DNA from: Physcomitrium patens
Taxonomy: Eukaryota; Streptophyta; Bryopsida; Funariales; Funariaceae
NCBI RefSeq assembly: GCF_000002425.4
Contig: NC_037275.1
Span: 5,449,100-5,513,099 of the forward strand
Direction: 5' to 3'
DNA length: 64,000 nucleotides
The position numbers and the translations under genes are program-made. This document shows, one piece after another, positions 50,801 through 62,692 of the stretch. The notes beneath the pieces are model-generated. The model saw only the letters and a list, made by a program, of their open reading frames with translations. It had not been told where the DNA came from and did no database searches. Each line of letters starts with the position of its first letter. The stretch's first letter is position 1.

Positions 50801-51893
50801 ATATGATGATCACATGTAACAGTATATTGTTGTTTTCAATGCAAGTTCAACAACTATCGTACTAATTTTAGCACGTGTATTTATTCTCAATTTTTAAAAT
50901 TTTATTTAATTATATATATGTATATAACCCACCTAAGTCTTAAATCAACTCACCTTGCTTACATCATTCAATCTCTAGGACTACTTCTGTAATTTGGGAA
51001 TTATAAAATCCACAAACTTATTCATTTAATCCTGCCTTGAACTCTAGTTGATTTGAAGGTGTAGCAACCATGTTTTATGGCACAAGAATATTGGGTGAGG
51101 ATGTGCCCATGTAACGTGTGTGTCAAAACTGGGGTACCCAAGAGTGCAATAATATCAAAGTTAGCACAAAGTGATGTAAGCGAGGCCCTAAATTCCTTCC
51201 CCCCAAGGAGAATCTTAGGTTAATCTTTGTTATTGTCCATTAAGTTCATAGGTTTTTCAATTTTCAAACTGGAGAAGTAATTGCAAAGATTGAACAATTA
51301 AAATAAGGTGGATTGATTTGCTATTTAGGTAGGCTGATTTAATATTCCCCCTGCATGTATCCTATTTAAAAACATATGGTGTTACTTTTATTAATTAAAA
51401 ATTATTCATTTTAATAAAAATAAAAAATAAAAAATTTATAATTTAAATTTCATTCAATTTTGTATCTTAAGTATAACTCTTCAAATAATTATCATATGCC
51501 ACAAACATGAAATATAAACTTTATGTAGATGTGATGTGTAAATTATTAACTATATTTCTGTATGTCACTTTTGGAAAAAATGAATAATTGTTTATTACTT
51601 CAAAGTATGCCTCTCTACAATGCAAGTCAGTTGCCCTAAAATTAAAAACTGGATTCACACTATTCCAAACTCACGAGAAAAAACTATCACTTTTTGATAT
51701 AATTGTTTTGATTGTCATTCTTACAATATTCATGCCAAGGTTATAATGTCACTCCAAAGAAATTTCTTTCAAACCAAATATCAACATGTGACAACATTCA
51801 ATAATTTTCACTATATAATAAGTTCTTGGTTGTTTCATTTTTAAAATTTGAGATTTTTAGTTTCTAAAGACTTAAGAATAAATAAATATATAT

Positions 51894-51930
<37 letters not shown>

Positions 51931-52380
51931 TTTATCATTTTTAAATACAAGTTGTTCTTTAAATTCTTCTGGAATATTCAAAAAATAATTTAAACTTATT
52001 GAAAATTTCAAGTAGAATGTTTAGACTAGAAGTTTTGTTATTTTTTTTTTTATTGAAAAAGTTAAGATAATAGTTTAGTTGAAAGTTTTAATAGCTTTAT
52101 GTTGTGTGTTATTTATATGTTCTGAAATATTGATAAAAAGTGAAATTTACACTTTTTTTCATACTCCATTTTTAATTTTTCGTCCAATTGCACAGCAAGA
52201 TTTTTACATTCAACAACTTTCGAGGTCCAAAACGTACCAACTCACTTCAAAGCATGACACATCTGCTCTTTTGCATGATTTATGTATTATTTTGTCTTGA
52301 AGCACACAGTAATAGCACACCAATAGGAACTAAACCCTCAAATCGGGAAATGGATGAATAAATGGACGAATGAACAGACG
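47691..52380. other. AT-rich intergenic DNA with microsatellites
   Basis: No gene recognised. Contains (AT)n at about 47811-47840, 50482-50515 and 51893-51924, poly(T) at 48942-48967 and a short CATA-unit tract near 49379-49402. A purine-rich patch at ~47950-48300 repeats GGAAATAGTGAATAT-like and GAAACAAGCTAG-like words and is low-complexity. Confidence 0.6.
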
Positions 52381-53849
52381 TCACTAGTCTCATCCACGGA
52401 TGAAAATGTGGGTGATGTCGCAGAAGAGGGATGAAGCGCTGCAGAAGCGACGAAGCCATTTCGGTGTGCCGGGCTGCGTGTTGAAGAGGAAGAGGGAATT
52501 CAAACTAGTTCAGATTGTATGTGTGAGAGTGTGTGAGTGAGTGTGTGTGAGTGAGTGAGCGTGAGCGTGTGTGAGAGTGAAATAGATAGAGGATTAGAAT
52601 TGCAGAGGAGGAGGGGGGATGAGAAAGAAGCGAAAAGGTTGTCGTCGAGTTTCTAATTACAAAGGAGAGGGTCCGATGTTTGGAGGACCCCATGGGCTTC
52701 ATGCAGAAGCCAACGCGGCACGGCCCTCTCTCGTTTACTGCCTCTGGTTCTGCCTCAGCCCTACGATTCTGCAGCGAATTGTGGCGCTACTTACTTCTCT
52801 CTTTCAAGATCTGCATTCTACTCTTTCATTCCCACCACCGACTTCGATTTGTTTCCATCGTTATCTTTCCCTATCTAACCACAGTATCTTCTTTCCTTCT
52901 TCATTTCTTGATACATATTTATATATATATATATATATATATACACATTGGTATTCACATGAATACATATGTCATGCTATTTTCTTTTCTTTTCTTCTGG
53001 TGTTCATCCGGTCTACGAGGGTTCGGTGTACTCCGGTGACTTCCTGTGAATTAAGTAATAGTTTCGAAAGGTTATTCCCGAAGTTTCGTGGCATTCGGTG
53101 ATTTTTGAATAATAAAAGTAAGACGTCAATCTTACTTTTCTATCCTTAAAATGATTACGTCGGGTTGGAAAATTGGCACCTACTGCTGAACAGCCTATGC
53201 TAGCTACAAGGCTAGATCAGTAGGCTGACGGATGCATCATCTTTACTTACCGATGGAGCACTGAAAGTGAGCAGCATAATGTGCAGATGCCTTGTTCTTT
53301 CGCGAGTGAAAGATTGGAGAATCGAGAAGATTGTTGCGTTTTTCCAATCTGCTCCTTCATTTTGATTCCCGTATTGTTTCTTTAAAGTATACTCCGACAT
53401 GGATTCTGAGAACACGTTTTCTGCAGAAACAACTACCTCGTGTAGGATATTCATATGAAGTAAAAGAGCCACTTCGAAAAATGAAAATAGAAAACTACGC
53501 TTACGAGATTAATTAATTTTTGAGTATTTATTTAATGAAGTTATTTATTTTAACAGCTGATTGGGAAAATTCAAGGAAAGTGTAGAAGGAATCTATACAA
53601 TATGCTAAGCAGACTTGCTCAGCCTGCTGTTCTAGGATTTGCTCTCGAGGGTGTTTCAACGCACGGTAGTTAAAATGTTGAGAATAACTTGAATTTAATT
53701 TAATTTTTTTGGATTGTAAGAAGGTTTGTATGGATTTTATTTTATTTAACGTCATCTCCTTTTCATCACTATTACTTTTATATACATGATTATTTATTTT
53801 TGGTGGATTCTTGATTGGTTTAGCAGTCTTGAGAGAGAGCGAGAGAGAA
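52381..53849. other. Moderate-GC region upstream of the ATG18-like gene
   Basis: Begins abruptly after AT-rich DNA. It holds a (GTGTGA/GTGAGT)n minisatellite at ~52518-52578 and an (AT)n tract at ~52918-52942. Open frames at 52619-53101 mostly lack recognisable content. It may be promoter DNA or the 5' end of an unidentified transcript. Confidence 0.35.
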
Positions 53850-54048
53850 GTATACGCCACCGATTCACGAGGCCCCCCTTTAGCGCCTGGTCTCGCCCCC
53901 ATCCCCGTTCCCTCCCGTCTCTCGTCGCACCTTCCCCATCGCCACTTCTGTACTCTAACCCTCTCGGTATCAAGCTACAAAGCGATTGCATCTCGCGTAC
54001 ATGCCCAGGGCTTCTTCACCGACCTCGTCTATCAATTCCGCAGCCACG
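53850..54048 (+). other. Candidate 5' UTR exon of the ATG18-like gene
   Basis: C/T-rich, GC-rich stretch ending at a good splice donor (CCACG|GTAATT at 54049). It has the look of a plant leader exon and lies 1.75 kb upstream of the first coding ATG with no other gene between. Joining it to the gene is inference. Confidence 0.35.
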
Positions 54049-55801
54049 GTAATTACTCCACCATTTCCTTTCGTTTCGGTTCTCGCCTCCCTTGGTCTTT
54101 ATCCGTTCGCAACTTTGTTGTGGGATCGGGTATGTGGGAGTACGTGACAGACAAGCCCTTGAGCTCTCAGTGCTGGGCGCGAGATGCCGATAATGTATCG
54201 TTTTATCCTTGATGGTGGAGGTGGGGTGGCGATGAAATTAGGTTGTGGATGATGCGGATGGTTGTGCATCGCAGCGGTTGGTGTGTACGAGCAGGTGCGG
54301 TTTTGATGGAGGGTGGTGGATATACGCCTTGGAGGGATGGGTTGAGGGATATGTAGGCATGGAGTGGTAACGGGAGGAGGTCGTAGTGTGATTTGCGAGG
54401 CGATGGGAGGTGCTCTTATTTTGGTGGCGTTGAAAACGTGCATCATGTCGGAATGTAGGGGCTTCAATCGAGGGCGGTTCGCTGCGAGATTGAAATTTTG
54501 GCTGACAGAAAGCCATCAGTTGTGATCGCTTGTGTGTTTCTGGTAGAGAATTCTCGTGGTTGATTTTGCGTGGCTGTCCGGTGAGGTCAGCGTGTGGTGT
54601 GACCTGGAAGTTCGTTCTGGGAATATGAATGATAGGCGTGAACACGCTGTTGCGACGGAATGGAGTTTGTCAATTGCGTGCTGTGAGCGGGATGATTGGG
54701 AGTTGTCTTGCTTGCACATCCTTGTGTTAGTTGGGAAGTCGGATTATATCTGGATGTAGGTTGAGTTGGTGTTTTTGCAATTTTCGACACTCGTTTTTTC
54801 TGTTTCCTCGTCCGTCGTTCGCACGCGTGTTGACTTTCTCACGATGGGGAGTTTTCGGTGACTCAAAATTATGTTAGTTCTTGGAGAGTTTTTGTGCAGC
54901 TCACAATCCAGTGTTGGTGCGACAGTGTGGGATAATTTAGGAGACGTGAACTGTTGGGAAAGTCGTGTACTAGGTAAATCGAATCAAACCGTCTGTCGTT
55001 TCGTGTTTTCAGAGTTAACTTTGTATATTTCCTCCCCTTTCTCCTCCTCGTCGTGCAAACTTGCTTCTCTGTTTTGAAATTTTGTTTTGAAAATTATCTT
55101 TCTGGGACGTGCAGGATAAGGAGATACCTACATCGATCGGCATATTTTGTTTGAAATTCTATTGATCAAGGGTTGGTTCTTAACCTATCAGCAAAGTGCG
55201 ATTAGAAGCACTAATTAAATTAGAATATCAGCTGTGACGAGTTTCCAAGAAGGCAATGGGCTGACTAACCTCGTCAGTCGTTGCCAGGTATCTGCTCTAA
55301 ATCAGGCTTTAATTAATTATCCTTGTTTCTCTTGCGATTTTGTGATACAACTTTAGGTTCTGTCAACATGGACTAAATATATGGAATTAGGTTGGAGAAG
55401 TGTGGAATTGAAGTGTTTCGCTTTCGGTGGATGACTACGTCAATGAAATGCGGGTGGATTGAGCACATGAATCATCACGACTCTTGAGTTTGAATTGCTG
55501 GAGAAAGACTTCTTTAGCTTCGTGGTCTTGGATCTTTCCGCAAGCCACTGATTATACTACTGATGCTCCGAGAATTTGATATCGTGACCCCATTATAGCC
55601 AGATTTATTGGCAAACAATGCTTGTATTCCCCTCTTGTAAAAAATCTGCAAATTCGATCTATGGGTGGGGCATATTTGCTCCAATCCCTTAAATACTGAG
55701 TATTGATGCCACTTCTGTCTGAACTGCGGGTGCACAGGAGCGCAAGGTGGGCATGCGCTTAGAAGGTTTAACAATTTTTGTAAAGCAAGGCGTAGAGTGG
55801 G

Positions 55802-58800
55802 ATGAGGAACGATGTCGACTATCATGTGCGTAGTTCCCGTGGGGGCAAATTCAGCTCAATCCCTTCCTCATTTCGCACTATATCCAACTATTTGCGCAGT
55901 GTCTCTGCAAATGCGAGCAGCATTGCTGCATCCACCGTTCGTCAGGCTGCTGTCTCAGCAGCTTCCAGTGGATCCCTCAATCATGAAGATGATCGTCAGC
56001 GGGAAAAGGTATTATTGGTGTTGTGCCTTGTGGAGACAAAAGGCCAAAGGTGGAAATACCAATGGTTGTGCTTGTCTGTGGATTTCATCCCATCTTATTT
56101 CTTATAGTAGGGTTTTGCAGTTGACACGTTATATCTTCCAGGGCAACAATTCAGTTGCTGCCCCGTAGAGGGTTGAGGGTAAGTTGTCTTCTGGAGAGAA
56201 TGCTTTGGTTTTGTCTCATCGAAAATTCGGTGCTGTTTTAAAGTTTTTTCCTCTTTTGAATGTCCAGATTCAGTGGTCAAGCTTTGACAAGCTAGAGCTT
56301 AGTTCAGGTGAGATTCGACAAGTGCTCTTGTTGGCGTATCCAAATGGGTTTCAAGTTTGGGATGTACAAGACGCGAGTAATGTGCATGAATTGGTCTCAC
56401 GTCGTGACGGCCCGGTCGCATTCCTTCGTCTTCAACCAAAGCCGATATTTCAAGAGTCAATTGATGGAGGGGTAAACTTTAAGGGAGCGCGACCTCTGCT
56501 GTTAGTTGTTACTGTAGATACAACAGGTTCGGGGAATTCAGGTGTTGGAGGCTATGGTGGTGGGGGCGCCTCTTTGGCTTTAGGAACCTCTCACTTCGTG
56601 CCTACGGTCGTTCGATTCTATTCACTTCGCAATCATTCTTACGTGCACACCTTGAAATTTAGATCGGGAATTCATGCAGTGCGTTGCAGCCCTCGTGTTG
56701 TTGCAGTGGCTTTGTCCACCAAGGTAATTGATTTCCTATCCTTCGATTGTTCACGGGTTTACTTTGTCTTGTCACTTGTGCCATGTGTGCTATGACCTTC
56801 TTTGTTCTTTTTGAATAGTTCTACACTTTCAGCAAAAGTCTAGTTTGAATAACTCAAGTTGCGTGGCCGAGAGCTATTAGCAGTACGCTTTACAGTGAGT
56901 GATTCTTTTTCTTCTGATGTGATTAACACTTTGTGTAGAGATTGAATGCTGACTTGATGGGAGGCCGTTGCTTCATGTGGTTTTGCAGATATATTGCTTT
57001 GATGCAGAGTCACTTCAGAGCATTTTCAGTGTGGATACTTATCCATCTCCAGTACCAGCTCCAGGATCCAGTCATTTTGGATATGGTGCGATGGCAGTTG
57101 GACCCCGGTGGTTAGCGTATACAGCCTGCCAGCCTCTCTTGGCGACTACTGGGCGAGTGTCCCCACAGCACTTGAGCCCATCGACTTCGCCAGCTAACGG
57201 GAATTCAATAGCACGTTATGCTAAGGATTCTAGCAAAAATATTGTAGCAGGAGTGGTACATTTAGGCGACATGAGTTTCAAGACATTTACTAGATACTGC
57301 TCAGAACTAATGCCGGACGGTGGCAGCGCTTCTCCAGGAGTGGGTACTCCTAGTTGGAAGAACGGCTCTAAAGGCTATAATTCCTGGCAAGGTGGTCATG
57401 CTCTCGAACCAGAGTTCGCCGGCTCGGTATGTTCTTTTTTAACATTGACCTTTATGTGAGCTTTATTTACCTGAATGGTATCCATTATTTTGCTTTGAAT
57501 GTGTTAGGATCAGCAGGAGCAGAACTTTTTGATTTCAATCACATGGAAGACCTACTATTGCCTGTTGCTACTTGCATTGCATATTGCCTCTCATACAAAT
57601 ATTGTTGGCGTAGCAAGTGCACGTATTAATGCTTTATTGCGGGGAAAGAAGCTTACAAAGTCGTATCCAAAAGGTTTGATGAACGTTTAACGTTTGATCT
57701 TATTAATTGCAGGTGATTATTCGCGATGTCGTGAGCAAAACTGTAATAGCCCAATTTAGGGCGCACTCAAGCCCTCTGTCAGCTCTTGCTTTTGATCCCA
57801 GTGGCACTCTCTTGGTCACTGCTTCTGTATATGGTCACAACCTCAATGTGTTCCGCATTACTCCTCCATCGTCGATTTCTGGCGGTTGCGGATCTGGTGG
57901 AGACGTTAACACATCTTTTGTACACCTTTACAAACTCTCTCGTGGAGTTACTAATGCGGTAAGTGGTGGACCAATTTGTATTTTATCTAACTGTTTATTC
58001 TGAGATCTAGTATTGATAGGAGGTCTGATGTTCATTTCGATTGCTGTACAGGTGATTCAGGACATTACTTTCAGTAGCGACAGTCATTGGATTGCTGTTA
58101 GCTCTTCAAGGGGAACCAACCACTTGTTTGCCATATCTCCTTTCGGTGGAGTAGTTGGGCCACAGACGCACGCAGCAGTACCTATTGATGGGCTAATTGG
58201 GCCTACTTTAACCCCAGCCCCAGTATTCCCTTGGTGGTCTAGTACAGGGCCCGTGAACCTGAATCATCAAGCACTTTATCCTCCTCCTTCTGCCATAAGC
58301 CTCAATGTAGTGAGTAGAATAAAGAATGGGAATGGCGGATGGAGGGGCACTGTAACTAGTGCTGCAGTGACAGCGACTGGCCGATCCAATGTTATTGCAG
58401 GTGCTGTGGCTGCTATTTTTCATGATGGTGGTGGAGTAGGTGTGGAGTCAGACGTAGGTGTTGGTACATTAAAGGACCAACTTTGGATTTTTGGCCCTAC
58501 AGGGCATCTGCTTCGGTACCTGCTGCGTCCCTCTGTAGGAGGTGACGTTGGTTACATCAATGGGTTGCCGCAAATGGCTGGGATAGGCGCACCAGGAAGT
58601 CCTGGCCTACCACAAGAGTTGAAGGTAATTATTGAACCTGTAGAGAAGTGGGATGTGTCTCGTCGGCCTAACTGGGTGGAGCGGGAAGAGAGAGTTGATG
58701 CTCAGGATGAAGATCACCAAGAAGCTGAAGTACGTTCAGGAAGCACAAGGATTTCTTTAGGGACTGTAGTTAAGGAAGGCATGACAACTAAAGAGATGCA

Positions 58801-61124
58801 ACGCTGGTTTATGTCCAATGCTGAGGTGCAAATGCATCAGGCTAGGCCTGTTCCCATTTGGGCAGAATCAAAGGTATTCGATATTCCGTTTATTTAACAC
58901 TGGTTTTCTTCTGCATTCTCTTGTGACGTCCTGTTTCAACAAGTGCCAACTCTTCGAAATTTGAATACTTTGTTTTCTTGAGTTGGCCCTTAGAGTTTGT
59001 GTAAATTAAGTGTACATTTCCTACGACTTATTATATTTTCAGCTTTGTCATGAAAGCCACCTTGATCTTCACTATTCTAGTGCGTTTTTCTTCAAATGGT
59101 AGGTTCTCAAAGTATGCTATTCCATTTTTCAGATACAATTTCATGTGATGCTGTCTGGGACACCGAAAGAACTCGAGATTGACAACTGTCTCAGTGGAGA
59201 CGGGGTTGAAGAGATTGAGATAGAAACAATTCCTACTCGGATTGTTGAAGTGCGAAGAAAAGACCTCATCCCTGTTATTGAAAGGCTCCAGAATTTTACA
59301 AAAGTACAGGGTGCCCGGTATGATTAGTCTATTTCGGCATTTTCAATTTTGGAAGTTGTGAGTTTAGATTCTTATCCACTCTGGTTATATCTTTGTATGA
59401 CTAGATTTGTAAATGAACTTCCAATTCCTGTGCAGGGATATCATGGTAACAGATAATTTTCCTGGAGTTTCCAATGCCCATGATCAATTTATTGGGGATG
59501 AGGGTCTGCATGACGGGTTCACATCTGCAAATTTGAGGGGCATGTCCGTTCAGCGCACCAACAGCAACAGTAGCAGCAGTAGTTTTGGTTCAGAAGGTGC
59601 TCCATTTGCTGCTAGTGCTGGTGGTATGAACGGTTATCAAGGTTTGACCTCCCCAAATATCGTATTTTCTCAATTGAAGCATGAAGGCTCTATAGCAACA
59701 TTACTTAATCAATTTTTATGGTCGGTTAGGGTGAAACTTTTAATGGATACGGACGTATGTAACGTAGCCCATTGGTTTGAAGTCCACTTTCTTTGCGTAC
59801 GGAGGAAGGTCCTACACCTGTAATAACTATGAGCAGTTTTCATAATGACGGCTCAGAATTTATAATCATGGAACATGGTAGAAAGTGGTAAGGACGATGA
59901 AATTCAAGTTAATGGCAGGGTGGTACTTTTTGTTCTTAATCTGTATTGTATATTTCATTTTCTTTCAGAGGACTAGCTGATTTAGAAATTGTGATGCATT
60001 ATACAGACAGAGTTCAACATAGTGTTCAAATCAACCCTCTTGTTTGTTAATGCCACGAAGAGTAGACACGGACTTGTAAGTTCACTTTTTCTTTTGTCAT
60101 ATATTTGTTTAGGGTATGTGGATGTTGATGGACACGTCCTTTTAAAGACGTTTGTGCTAATAGTTCTGGTATGGTTGGTGGATGCAGATTTGCCCGATTT
60201 GATTACTGCATACTCTCCATCATCATTCGGTTCACCTCCATATTTTCGTCAAACTCAACAAGGGTTAGAGCCACCTTTGTCCGGCAGATCCGAATTGTCT
60301 CATAGGCATTTGTTAAGGTTCAAAGCTGGCTGTGCTGACCCATATCAGACCAGTTTCTCTCCCCAAGAGTTAACTGCAGAACCAGGTGCAGCGGTTATGG
60401 TGTCTCCAATTAATATTCCAAGGGCAGAACAGAGGGATTTAGGAATGTTTACAGATTACACCAAGCCTGGCGTATCCGTTGGGTTTTCTGCTACTGGTAA
60501 AGGTGGGATTGTCAATCATGACAAGGTTGATGGTTCATTTGTGGGTGTAGGACCATCAGACGCTCTCGTTGTTCAACTTAGTCAGCTTAATTCTCAACTT
60601 GGTACCACACCAGTGAGTAATGATTCTGTGACTGCCACAAAACCTCAATCCGAGAATATGGCTTTGAATGAAAATGGTGGTATGCAGCTTATGCGTTCTG
60701 GGGTTTCGGCAGATCAGAAAGGCCTCTGGGACATGATACCTACTGGTCAGGTGGTAGCGAATGGGTCCTTTCCACGTGATAATCAATCAACTGATAGCCC
60801 AACCACTACGTCTTCTTTGAATCCAGAATTTGAAGCTGGTTTCCTAATAAATCAGTGTAGAAGTGGCGTTGTAAGTGGCAGTCCCTTAGATGAAAGTCCT
60901 GTAGTTGGAGACATAGTTGGGATGGCTGAAGATGGTGAAAGTGAGGATACAGAAGGTGTTCACAGTAAGAGTGAGGATAACGAGAATGCAGAGCGAGGAG
61001 ATGATGCGTGGGAGGGTTCAATGTTTCCTTTTTGTGAAGGTGAGTTTCAGAAGTTTTCTCAATGCGGTTTTTTGTATTTTCAGGTTTTCCCAGGTCAGAC
61101 TTTTATCTCGTCATCATCAAATAG
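55802..61124 (+). CDS. ATG18f/g/h-like autophagy protein (WD40 beta-propeller, BCAS3 domain)
   Basis: Plant PROPPIN of the long BCAS3-containing subgroup; such proteins act at phosphoinositide-marked membranes in autophagosome formation. Nine GT-AG exons join in frame to ~1150 residues: 55802-56008, 56268-56723, 56989-57426, 57713-57958, 58052-58873, 59133-59317, 59436-59641, 60188-61039 and, less surely, 61084-61124. Landmarks: SFRTISNYLRSVSANASS (~23-40), QWSSFDKL, GFQVWDVQDASNVHELVSRR (propeller), DVVSKTVIAQFRAHSSPLSA, GHNLNVFRI, then SSRGTNHLF (~467-475) where canonical PROPPINs carry the lipid-binding FRRG motif; only RG is kept here, as in this subgroup. KWDVSRRPNWVEREERV lies in the BCAS3 domain, and the end has the family-like AWEGSMFPF. 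The long middle exon and Ser/Gly-rich tail are disordered. Frame intact. Exon 2 has two possible acceptors six bases apart (56267, 56273). Confidence 0.88.
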
Positions 61125-62692
61125 TCTTATTTCCTGTTTGATATGTGCCTCTCTAATGTCATCATTTAAGTTTTGTGTCATAGTTGGATTAATTTTGTAT
61201 TTTATATTTTTTAAAAACCAGATTGCTAGGTTGGGGGATGTTCTTCCATTCTGGTCTCGAGTGATAGACCAGGCTCGAATCGCCTATTGACCTAGCACAG
61301 TCCTTATCTTTGGCGGAGGTTTGCTTCTTTTATTATTCGCTTTCGGACTTGGCAGCTTTTTTTGAAGGTCAAGAATGCTGGTTTGGACATATACAAGTTA
61401 TTCTCTGGTTTGCATTATCTGAAGATATGAGGTGCTCCTATTTCAAGGTTGACAATAGAATTATGTAAGGAGATGCCCTAGCCGACGGGTGGACTCCTGC
61501 ATCTTACAACAATTCCTATTCGGATTCTTGAAGATAATGCTTAGAATCGGGAGTTTAATTTGCGCACTTATGACATTATTCGAGGGTTATTTGTAGTTTA
61601 CTGGGTGTAAAATAAAGCCAGGCAACTCCCTTGGCTCAAAATGGGAAAAAAAATCGAAAATAATTCTGGAAAATCTGTGATTTCTCATGTAGGAGGAATC
61701 TGGGAAGGTACCGGAGGTAATTCAATGTTTTATAAGTAGGGTGAAGCGAACTCGCTTGATTATGAGATTTTTAAGCTTTGAAGATGAGCAGGAAAAGACT
61801 TGAAAAATGTAAAAATTATGTAAGGAGCACAGGGTAGTGTGAGGGTTGTGGCAACTGGTGCTTCTGCCTTCATTTCTACCTTTGTACATTTTGTGTAAAG
61901 AATTCACTTCATTTCTGCACCAGTACTGTGCATTGAGCTCCGTTGCATGGAGAAGCTCTTGAAGATTTCCCTGAGTGATTATGGCTAACTCCAAAGCAAA
62001 AAAAATCCACTTTAAAACTGAGATTTATAGCAGTTTTATAGCTAAAGGAAGGTCCAGCACCCAACAAAGTATGAAGATTCATTGTCAGTGTAATGAGGAG
62101 AAACTGGACATTGTGTTTGACCACTGAGGCAATATCTGGGACAACGGATGCCTCGCTACCATCCAGTTGAGTAAGATGTAGTTTGACAAGGGAAGAACTC
62201 AGCATGAGACGCAATGAAAGCTTCTGGTGAAAATAGAGATTAACGCTGACACTTTAACGTGGGTCACAACGAATGCTCTTGCACAGATACAGAATTCTAA
62301 CCCATTTAATTCCTTTGTAGGCTAGAGAAAACAAAACTTTTAAATGCTATGTCTTTCAACTTCCACGATTTGCGAAGTACTTGAGCCTGTTTCTAAACTT
62401 GTAGCGGCTGACATAAATGCCCTCATTAAAACGTAGGCCAAGAAGTTTCCATAACAACCCCGAGTAAATAGACACAGCTACGGCCGCCTTACAGCAGAAC
62501 CCTACTTCTAGAGGCCACCTCTCATGCAACCACTCTAACAATGGGGGATGACAGCCAACGGAACCTGATCACATCTTGTTGCCGCAGGTGCACCAGGGCT
62601 TGTACGGCCAGCAAAGATCAATTATTGTACAACTATTTGCTCCCTTCGCTTCAGCAGATTCACAGTCGTTCTCCTGTGAGCCACACCACATG
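61125..62692. other. Convergent 3' region between two genes
   Basis: Probably holds the 3' UTR of the ATG18-like gene (AATAAA-type signal near 61611) and, on the other strand, the 3' UTR of the gene ending at 62693. Small overlapping frames on both strands have no recognisable domains. Confidence 0.5.

Noticed and set aside
54099-54790. Overlapping minus-strand frames with His/Pro-rich content
   Set aside because: They lie in the presumed first intron of the ATG18-like gene, overlap each other in different frames, and show no domain or splice support.
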